Of a stretch of 64,000 nucleotides of DNA, positions 57,984 to 64,000 are shown one piece after another. Position numbers and translations under genes: made by a program. The notes beneath the pieces were generated by a model. It searched no databases and was not told where the DNA came from. It saw nothing but the letters and a program-made list of their open reading frames with translations. The DNA is taken from contig NZ_JAAFYS010000001.1 in assembly GCF_012070395.1 (NCBI RefSeq), forward strand, positions 784,001 through 848,000. Reading direction: 5' to 3'. This DNA comes from Pseudoroseicyclus tamaricis. Lineage in GTDB: Bacteria; Pseudomonadota; Alphaproteobacteria; Rhodobacterales; Rhodobacteraceae. Position 1 is the stretch's first letter. Every line of letters starts with the position of its first letter.

Positions 57984-60482
57984 ATGAAGACGCACGTCAA
58001 AGCTCTTGTGGTCGGCGGCGGCGCCGTCGGCACCTCCATCGCCTATCACCTCGCCCGCGCCGGCTGGGCCGACGTGATGCTGCTGGAACGCGACGAGCTG
58101 ACCTCCGGCTCCACCTGGCATGCCGCGGGCCTCCTGCCGCTCTTCAACATGAGCTACGCGACCACCCACATCCACAAGTACTCCGTCGATTTCTACAAGA
58201 CGCTGGAGGAGGAGACGGGCCTCGACGCCGGCTTCTTCGTCGTCGGCAACCTGCGCATGGCGCAGACCGATGCCCGGATGGACGAGTATCGCCTCTACTC
58301 CGCCACGGCGGAGACGGCGGGTGTGCATCACGAATGGCTGACGCCAGGGGAGATCAAGGAGCGCTGGCCGCTGGTGCGCACCGAGGACCTCAAGGGCGCG
58401 CTCTTCCACCCGCAGGACGGCTACATCAACCCCGCCGACGTGACGATGGCCATGGCCAAGGGCGCCCGCCAGCGCGGCGTGACGATCGAGCGCAAGTGGC
58501 AGGTCGATGGCTACCGCTGGACGGGCTCCGAATGGGAGGTGACCGTCTCCAAGATGGTCGAGAAGGGCGGCAACCTCGTGGTTTCCGACGAGCAACAGGT
58601 GATCCATGCCGAGCATGTGGTCACCGCCACGGGCAACCACGCGCAGCGCACCGCGCGGATGCTGGGCATCAAGATCCCCGCCATCCCGGTCGAGCACCAG
58701 TTCATCGTCACCGAGCCGGACCCCGCGCTGGTGGAGTTCCGCAAGACCAACCCCCAGCACCCGGTGCTGCGCGATGCCGACGCCAAGTGGTACGTCCGCG
58801 AGGAGCGCGGCGGCTGGATCCTCGGCCCCTACGAGGAAGGCGCCCCCTCGCGCTTCTCCTTCGGCGTGCCCGACAGCTTCCGCGCCGACCTCTTCCCCCT
58901 CGATCTGGAGCGGATCGAGGAGGAATACATGTCGATGATCCACCGCATCCCCTCCTCGGAGGAGGTGGGGCTGAAGGACGATTTCAACGGCCCGATCTGC
59001 TACACGCCCGACGGCAACCCGCTCGTCGGCCTGGCGCCGGGCCTGCGCAACATGTGGCTGGCCGAGGGTTTCTCCTTCGGCATCACCGCCGCTGGCGGCA
59101 CCGGCCATTACCTCGCGCAGATGATGGTGGAGGGCGAGGCCGAGATCGACATGGCGTCGCTCGACCCCAAGCGCTTCGGCCCGTGGATGACGACCGAATA
59201 CGCCGAGAAGAAGAACGAGGAGGCCTATTCCCACGTCTTCATCCTGCACCACCCCGACGAGGAGCGCCCGGCGGCGCGCCCCCTGCGCACCTCCCCCGCC
59301 TATGACCGGCAGAAGGCGCGCGGTGCCCAGTTCGGCGCGGTCAACGGCTGGGAGCGGCCGAACTACTTCGGCCTCGTCGAAGCGCCGGAGAGCTTCGACC
59401 ATGACGCCCGCAGCTTCCGCCGCGGCGCGTGGTGGGAATTCGCCGAGAAAGAGGCGAAGGCCGTCCGCGAGACTGCCGGTCTCATCGACGCGACCGCCTT
59501 CACCAAGCACGTGCTGAAGGGCCCCGGTGCCACCGCCTTCCTCGACTGGTTCACGACGAACCGTCTGCCGAAGGTGGGCCGCATCAACCTGACCTACGCG
59601 CTGACGGCGGCGGGCACGACGCGGACGGAGTACACCATCGTCCGGCAGGCCGAGGACACCTACTACCTCGTCTCCGCCGGCGCCTGGCATGCCTACGATC
59701 AGGACTTCCTCATCAAGGCCATCGAGGACAAGACCGCCGAGTTCGGCTCCATGTACCTCGCCGACGTGACGACGCAGTACGGCGTCTTCGCGCTGGCCGG
59801 GCCGAAATCGCGCGACATCCTCGCCAAGCTGATCCGTGACCCCGAGCCTGAGACGGCGCTCTCCAACAAGCGCTTCCCGTGGCTCTCCTCGCGGGGGGTG
59901 GAGCTGGGCATGGTGCCCGTCACCGCCATCCGCGTCGCCTATACCGGCGAGCTGGGATGGGAGCTGCACCACCCGATCGAGATGCAGAACCACCTCTTCG
60001 ACCGCCTGATGGAAGCCGGCGAGCCGGAGGGGATGAAGCTGGTCGGCGCCCGCGCGCAGAACTGGCTGCGGCAGGAGAAGAGCTACCGCGCCTTCGGCAC
60101 CGAGCTCGGCCGTGACGCGACGCCGCTGGAGGCGGGGTTGGACCGCTTCGTGGATCTCTCGAAGGAGTTCCACGGCAAGGCGGCGATGGAGGCCATCGGC
60201 CTGCGCTCCAGATGCGTGACGCTGCTCATCGACGGCCCGGCGGATGCCGACCCGTGGGGGCGCGAGGCGATCCTGCATGACGGGCAGATGGTCGGCCGGT
60301 TGACCTCCGGCGGCTGGTCCGTCGGCTTCGGCAAGCAGATCGGCATGGGCTACGTGCCGCCGGCGCTGGCCGAGCCGGGCACGCGGCTGCAGGTGCGCAT
60401 GTTCCGCGAGCTCTACGAGGCCGAGGTCGCCGAGGATTCCCCCTACGACCCGACCAACGCCCGCATCCGGGCGGACGGGTAG
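57984..60482 (+). CDS. dimethylglycine/sarcosine dehydrogenase-like FAD and folate-binding oxidoreductase
   Basis: An 832-residue two-part enzyme. The N-terminal DAO/FAD domain has 'KALVVGGGAVGTSIAYHLARAG' and 'ELTSGSTWHAAGLLPLF'; the WHAAG His is the covalent FAD site in dimethylglycine dehydrogenase. From about residue 430 the FAO_M and GcvT-type folate domains follow ('RRGAWWEFAEKEAKAVRETAG', 'AGPKSRDILAKLI', 'GELGWELHHPIEMQNHLF', 'GRLTSGGWSVGFGKQIGMGYVPP'). It oxidatively demethylates N-methylated glycines and passes one-carbon units to tetrahydrofolate. The natural substrate (dimethylglycine, sarcosine or other osmolyte product) is not proven. It is transcribed alone. Confidence 0.88.
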   Translation: MKTHVKALVVGGGAVGTSIAYHLARAGWADVMLLERDELTSGSTWHAAGLLPLFNMSYATTHIHKYSVDFYKTLEEETGLDAGFFVVGNLRMAQTDARMDEYRLYSATAETAGVHHEWLTPGEIKERWPLVRTEDLKGALFHPQDGYINPADVTMAMAKGARQRGVTIERKWQVDGYRWTGSEWEVTVSKMVEKGGNLVVSDEQQVIHAEHVVTATGNHAQRTARMLGIKIPAIPVEHQFIVTEPDPALVEFRKTNPQHPVLRDADAKWYVREERGGWILGPYEEGAPSRFSFGVPDSFRADLFPLDLERIEEEYMSMIHRIPSSEEVGLKDDFNGPICYTPDGNPLVGLAPGLRNMWLAEGFSFGITAAGGTGHYLAQMMVEGEAEIDMASLDPKRFGPWMTTEYAEKKNEEAYSHVFILHHPDEERPAARPLRTSPAYDRQKARGAQFGAVNGWERPNYFGLVEAPESFDHDARSFRRGAWWEFAEKEAKAVRETAGLIDATAFTKHVLKGPGATAFLDWFTTNRLPKVGRINLTYALTAAGTTRTEYTIVRQAEDTYYLVSAGAWHAYDQDFLIKAIEDKTAEFGSMYLADVTTQYGVFALAGPKSRDILAKLIRDPEPETALSNKRFPWLSSRGVELGMVPVTAIRVAYTGELGWELHHPIEMQNHLFDRLMEAGEPEGMKLVGARAQNWLRQEKSYRAFGTELGRDATPLEAGLDRFVDLSKEFHGKAAMEAIGLRSRCVTLLIDGPADADPWGREAILHDGQMVGRLTSGGWSVGFGKQIGMGYVPPALAEPGTRLQVRMFRELYEAEVAEDSPYDPTNARIRADG

Positions 60483-60490
60483 GGGGCTCG

Positions 60491-60516
60491 CCCGGCCCCG
60501 CTACAGGGGGGCCGGG
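60491..60516. terminator. GC-rich hairpin between convergent genes
   Basis: CCCGGCCCC and GGGGCCGGG pair around an 8-base loop just after the stop of the dehydrogenase and before the end of trpS. No U-tract follows; a weak or rho-aided terminator is likely. Confidence 0.6.
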
Positions 60517-60561
60517 GCTCATCTCAGGTGCCGCGGGCGGCCGTCAGGAATCGGGGGGCCG

Positions 60562-61581
60562 TCAGGAATATTGCAGGCCGACGATCTCGTAGGTCTCGCG
60601 GAGGATCGGCCGGGCAATCTCCCGTGCGCGCTCGGCGCCCCGCTCCAGCATGCTGTCGATCTCGGCCTTGTCGTCCATCAGGCGGCGCATCTCGCCGGAG
60701 ATCGGCGCCAGCTTCTCGACGGCGAGGTCGGCCAGCGCCGGCTTGAACTTGCCCCAGCCTTCGCCGCCGAACTCCGCCAGCACCGCCTCGGTGCTCTGGT
60801 CGGAGAGGGAGGCGTAGATGGCGACGAGGTTCTTCGCCTCGGGCCGGCCGGCGAGGGCGGAGACCTCTTCGGGCAGCGGCTCGGGATCGCTCTTGGCCTT
60901 CTTGAACTTCTTGGCGATCGTGTCCGCGTCATCGAGCATGTTGATGCGCTCCATGTCGCTCTCGCCCGACTTGCTCATCTTCTTCGTGCCGTCGCGCAGG
61001 TTCATGATGCGCATGCCCGGCCCCTCGATCACCGCCTCGGTGAGGGGGAAGAACTCGCGCCCGAAATCGTGGTTGAACTTGGCGGCGATGTCCCGCGTCA
61101 GCTCGACATGCTGCTTCTGGTCCTCCCCCACGGGGACGTGGGTGGCGTGATAGAGCAGGATGTCGGCGGCCATGAGGCTAGGATAGGCGTAGAGCCCCAG
61201 CGACACCGCTTCGGCGTTCTCGCCGGCCTTGTCCTTGAACTGGGTCATCCGGTTCATCCAGCCGACGCGGGCGACGCAGTTGAAGATCCACGCCAGCTGC
61301 GTGTGCTCGGGCACGCGGGCCTGGTTGAAGAGGATGCTCTTCTCCGGATCGATGCCCGCGGCGAGCATGCCGGCCGCGATCTCCCGCGTGCCGTCCGCCA
61401 GCTCCGCCGGCTCCTGCCAGACGGTGATGGCGTGCAGATCGACGACGCAATAGATCGTCTGGTAGGACGGCCCCTGCATCCCCACCCACGGCTTGATGGC
61501 CCCGAGATAGTTGCCGAGGGTCAGCCCGCCGGAGGGCTTGATCCCGGAAAAGACGCGCGGGGGGAAGGTGGGGGCGGTCAT
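60562..61581 (-). CDS. trpS: tryptophanyl-tRNA synthetase
   Basis: A 339-residue class I synthetase. The HIGH-equivalent is '[19 protein letters not shown]', followed by '[18 protein letters not shown]', '[20 protein letters not shown]', '[27 protein letters not shown]' and the KMSKS loop '[17 protein letters not shown]'. It charges tRNA-Trp in the cytoplasm. Length and motifs are complete. It is divergent from the rhomboid-like gene, a neighbourhood common in Rhodobacteraceae. Confidence 0.97.
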   Translation of the reverse strand: MTAPTFPPRVFSGIKPSGGLTLGNYLGAIKPWVGMQGPSYQTIYCVVDLHAITVWQEPAELADGTREIAAGMLAAGIDPEKSILFNQARVPEHTQLAWIFNCVARVGWMNRMTQFKDKAGENAEAVSLGLYAYPSLMAADILLYHATHVPVGEDQKQHVELTRDIAAKFNHDFGREFFPLTEAVIEGPGMRIMNLRDGTKKMSKSGESDMERINMLDDADTIAKKFKKAKSDPEPLPEEVSALAGRPEAKNLVAIYASLSDQSTEAVLAEFGGEGWGKFKPALADLAVEKLAPISGEMRRLMDDKAEIDSMLERGAERAREIARPILRETYEIVGLQYS

Positions 61582-61658
61582 GGTTCTGCGCTCGCTGGAA
61601 AAAGGCTGCCGGACCGTTTAGCAGCGCATTTCAAAACAGGTCAACCGGAGCCACCCCC

Positions 61659-62336
61659 ATGGAGCGTGAGAGCGCCATCAATGCCCTGCCCTGGCCCGTG
61701 ATGGCCATCGGCGCCTTGATCGTGGCGGTGGAGCTGGTGCTGAGCCTCGCCCAGTACGGCCTCGTCGGCGGGCCGACGGGGATCGGCTGGCGGGTGGAGG
61801 CGATCCAGCGCTTCGGCTTCTCCCCCGCCGTCTGGGAGCAGGTGGCGCTGCGCGGCAATTTTGCGCCGGACATGCTCTGGCGCTTCCTCACCTACCTCTT
61901 CGTCCACGGCTCGGCGGTGCAGGCGCTCTTCGGCGGCGCGATCCTGCTGGCGCTCGGCAAGTTCGTGGGCGAGGCGCTGGGCTCCGCCCGGCTGCTGGCG
62001 CTGATCGTGGTGACGGGGCTGGCGGGGGCGGTGGCCTTCGGCCTCTTCGTGCCGGGGCAAATGCCGCTCTTCGGCCTCTGGCCGGTCGATTACGGTCTGA
62101 TCGGCGCCTTCACCTACCTCACCTGGCTGCGGCTGAAGATGACCGGCGGCAACCAGCTCACCGCCTTCCGCCTGATCGGCGTGCTCCTCGGCCTGCAGCT
62201 CGTCTTCTCGCTGCTCTTCGGCAACAACCCGACCTGGGTGGCGGAGCTCGGCGGCTTCGTGGCCGGCTTCCTGCTCGCCATCCCGCTCGCCCCTGGCGGC
62301 TGGTCCCGCCTGATCGAGCGCGTCCGCACGCGCTGA
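61659..62336 (+). CDS. rhomboid family membrane protein lacking catalytic residues
   Basis: A 225-residue integral membrane protein with about six hydrophobic segments and rhomboid-like spacing: 'MLWRFLTYLFVHGSAVQALFGGAILLALGKFVGEALG' (the HGxxxHxxxN region), 'GPVDYGLIGAFTYLTWL'-type sequence and 'WVAELGGFVAGFLLAIPL'. The catalytic serine motif GxSG is replaced by GLIGA, the second histidine of the first motif by Gln, and the active-site histidine of the last helix (usually HLGGF) by Glu in ELGGF. It therefore cannot be a serine protease of the usual type. It may bind and sort membrane proteins as iRhoms do, which is inference. Confidence 0.82.
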   Translation: MERESAINALPWPVMAIGALIVAVELVLSLAQYGLVGGPTGIGWRVEAIQRFGFSPAVWEQVALRGNFAPDMLWRFLTYLFVHGSAVQALFGGAILLALGKFVGEALGSARLLALIVVTGLAGAVAFGLFVPGQMPLFGLWPVDYGLIGAFTYLTWLRLKMTGGNQLTAFRLIGVLLGLQLVFSLLFGNNPTWVAELGGFVAGFLLAIPLAPGGWSRLIERVRTR

Positions 62337-62407
62337 CGCCGGCCCCGGCCCGCCTCCCGCCCACCCCGGCGCGCCGGGGCCGGCTCGGGGGGAACCTCAT
62401 TCATCTG

Positions 62408-62447
62408 GCCGAAAATACCTCGGGGGTGTGGGGGCAGAGCCCCCACG
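62408..62447. repeat. dispersed AAATACCTCGGGGG / GGGGGCAGAGCCCCC repeat, copy 3
   Basis: GAAAATACCTCGGGGGTGTG followed by GGGGGCAGAGCCCCC lies between the convergent rhomboid-like gene and murJ. It is the reverse-strand form of the element at 28719 and 52273. The hairpin may act as terminator. Confidence 0.65.
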
Positions 62448-62466
62448 ACGTTTGCGTCCCGGTGCC

Positions 62467-63999
62467 CTACCGCGCCCGCCGGAAATTGCGCCGGAACTCC
62501 GACAGCCGGAACCCGCCGAAGAGGTGGCCGAGCGCGAAATACGCCGCCATCCCCGCCGCCACGAGCCCGGCCAGCGCCACGTAGCGCCAGACAGGGGTGC
62601 CCAATGGCTGGGCGAGGAGCAGGGCGAGCCCGTAGAGCAGGGCCCCCATCCCCAGCGCCGCGGCGAACATGCGCGGCAGGCGGCGGCGGGCGCGGCTGTC
62701 GAGCTCGGCCGCCGCGCCCATGCCCCGGGCCCCGCGCCAGAGAAGGGCGACCATCGCCCAGGCGGCGAGCGTCGTCGCCCAGGCGGCGGCGGAGAAGCCG
62801 ATGACCGGGGCGAGGCCGACGGCGACGGCGGCGTTCACCGCCATGGCGACGAGGGCGTAGTTGAAGGGCGTGCGCGTGTTCTCGCGCGCGTAGTAGAGCG
62901 GCTGCAGCGCCTTCTGGAGCACGAAGGCCGGCAGGCCGAGCCCATAGATCGCCAGCGCCGTGGCGGTGGCGGCGCTGTCCTGCGCGTCGAACGCGCCGCG
63001 CTCGAAGAGCACGGAGATGAGTGGCAGCGGGATCGCCACCAGCGCCACGGCGGCGGGCAGCGTCAGCGCCAGCGACAATTCGACGGCGCGGGAGAAGGCG
63101 TCCTGCCCGCCGGCCTCGTCGCCGGCCGCGAGGCGGCGCGAGAGGTCGGGCAGCAGCACGATGCCGATGGCGATGCCGACGGTGCCGAGCGGCAGCTGGT
63201 AGAGCCGGTCGGCGTAGTTCAGCCAGGCAACGGCGCCGTCGAAGAAGCTCGCCACCTGCCGCCCGACGAGCAGGTTCACCTGCACGACGCCGCCCGCGAG
63301 GGCCGCGGGCACGGCGATGCGGAAGAGGCGCCGCAGGTCCGGCGTCAGCCGCGGCCGGCGCAGCGCGAGGCGAAAGCCGGCGCGGCGCGCCGCGATCCAG
63401 ACGAGGGCGAGCTGCGCGACGCCCCCCACCGGCACCGCCCAGGCGAGGGCGAGGCCGAAGCGCTCCACCGGCGCCTCGCCCACCCGGTCCCCGAAGAGGG
63501 CCCAGCCGATGGCGAGGGCGGCGAGGAAGATCATGTTGAGGAGGGCGGGCGCCGCGGCGGCGGCGAGGAAGCGTCCCGCGGCATTCAGCACGCCGGAGAG
63601 GAGGGCGGCCAGCGAGATGAACAGGATGTAGGGAAAGGCGATGCGCCCGTAGGCGACGGCCAGCGGGAAGCGCTCGTCCTCCAGGAAGCCCGAGGCCATG
63701 GCGATGACGAGGAGCGGCATGAGCAGGATGCCCACCACCGAGAAGAGGGTCAGCAGGAAGGCCATCCCCGCGAAGGCGTCCTGCGCGAAGATCTCCGCCT
63801 CGTCGGCATCCGCCTCCAGCTTCTTGGAGAAGAGCGGCACGAAGGCCATGTTGAAGGCGCCCTCGGCGAAGAACCTCCGGAACATGTTGGGCAGCGAGAA
63901 GGCGACGAGGAATGCCTCCGCCACGGGCCCGGCGCCGAGCGCGGCGGCGATGGCGATGTCACGGACGAAGCCGAAGACGCGCGAGAGCAGCGTCCAGCC
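62467..63999 (-). CDS. murJ: lipid II flippase MurJ (5' truncated by window edge)
   Basis: The gene extends past the right edge; 511 codons are present, reading from WTLLSRVFGFVRDIAIAAALG to the stop at 62467. It is a MATE/MurJ-type protein with about fourteen membrane segments: 'AEAFLVAFSLPNMFRRFFAEGAFNMAFVPLFSKK', 'GRIAFPYILFISLAALLSGVLNA', 'LYQLPLGTVGIAIGIVLLPDLSRR', 'FVLQKALQPLYYARENTRTPF'. The FRR-type arginines and 'EGAF' stretch are conserved in MurJ. It moves lipid-linked peptidoglycan precursor across the inner membrane and is normally essential. Confidence 0.95.
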   Translation of the reverse strand, partial: GWTLLSRVFGFVRDIAIAAALGAGPVAEAFLVAFSLPNMFRRFFAEGAFNMAFVPLFSKKLEADADEAEIFAQDAFAGMAFLLTLFSVVGILLMPLLVIAMASGFLEDERFPLAVAYGRIAFPYILFISLAALLSGVLNAAGRFLAAAAAPALLNMIFLAALAIGWALFGDRVGEAPVERFGLALAWAVPVGGVAQLALVWIAARRAGFRLALRRPRLTPDLRRLFRIAVPAALAGGVVQVNLLVGRQVASFFDGAVAWLNYADRLYQLPLGTVGIAIGIVLLPDLSRRLAAGDEAGGQDAFSRAVELSLALTLPAAVALVAIPLPLISVLFERGAFDAQDSAATATALAIYGLGLPAFVLQKALQPLYYARENTRTPFNYALVAMAVNAAVAVGLAPVIGFSAAAWATTLAAWAMVALLWRGARGMGAAAELDSRARRRLPRMFAAALGMGALLYGLALLLAQPLGTPVWRYVALAGLVAAGMAAYFALGHLFGGFRLSEFRRNFRRAR

Positions 64000-64000
64000 G

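Noticed and set aside
57360-60278. A 972-codon antisense frame opposite the dimethylglycine dehydrogenase-like gene
   Set aside because: Shadow of a GC-rich coding region; the plus strand carries full FAD and folate domains.
1-64000. tRNA, rRNA and CRISPR features
   Set aside because: No cloverleaf-like sequence, rRNA signature or spaced direct-repeat array was seen on either strand by eye.

Overview
The window is about 64 kb of GC-rich, gene-dense DNA from an alphaproteobacterium, most likely a Rhodobacteraceae (Roseobacter/Paracoccus-like). The reasons are the very high GC content, several GntR-regulated CUT2 sugar ABC transporters, short intergenic repeats of the kind common in that family, 'YPDV'-repeat glycosyltransferases, and a murJ/trpS neighbourhood. 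I saw no rRNA, tRNA, CRISPR array, transposase or phage gene.

Layout. 1-4 kb: the end of a CobW-type metallochaperone, a secreted cupin, an unidentified pseudogene and a fumarylacetoacetate-hydrolase-family enzyme. 3.8-9.2 kb (minus strand): a GntR-led CUT2 sugar ABC operon followed by a DJ-1/PfpI protein and a frameshifted cytochrome c. 9.5-13 kb (plus): an Fe-alcohol dehydrogenase, a succinate-semialdehyde-dehydrogenase-like enzyme and an alpha/beta hydrolase, then an aminotransferase remnant. 13.9-21.2 kb: a cell-surface glycan island with a 1338-residue multi-domain glycosyltransferase/beta-propeller protein, a 745-residue glycosyltransferase fusion and a UDP-glucuronate-epimerase-like protein that lacks a normal start codon. 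21.4-32.2 kb: a YtfQRT-YjfF type transporter (minus) divergent from four oxidative L-arabinose (Weimberg-type) enzymes (plus). 32.3-38.2 kb (minus): a nitrate/taurine-type ABC transporter whose operon includes a DUF1800/DUF1501 pair, divergent from a LysR regulator. 39.5-49.3 kb: a second non-phosphorylative sugar locus (flavin lactate dehydrogenase, mutarotase, lactonase, aldose dehydrogenase, GntR regulator, third CUT2 transporter, zinc dehydrogenase, UxaA-type dehydratase), suited to L-fucose or L-galactose. 49.4-64 kb: mainly core functions (CDF transporter, SH3 protein, 2-hydroxyacid dehydrogenase, epmA/efp, CsbD, panB/panC, a dimethylglycine-dehydrogenase-like enzyme, trpS, a catalytically dead rhomboid, murJ).

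How the genes work together. Three CUT2 importers each sit beside their own GntR regulator and oxidative enzymes, so this looks like a plant- or alga-sugar scavenging region. Each of the two sugar routes lacks one expected step locally: a lactonase for arabinose, and a terminal hydrolase/aldolase (or UxaB) for fucose/galactose. Repeated control structures stand out: hairpins after two of the three binding-protein genes, a shared AATTATAA-containing motif at two promoters of the fucose-type locus, and two families of short dispersed palindromic repeats.
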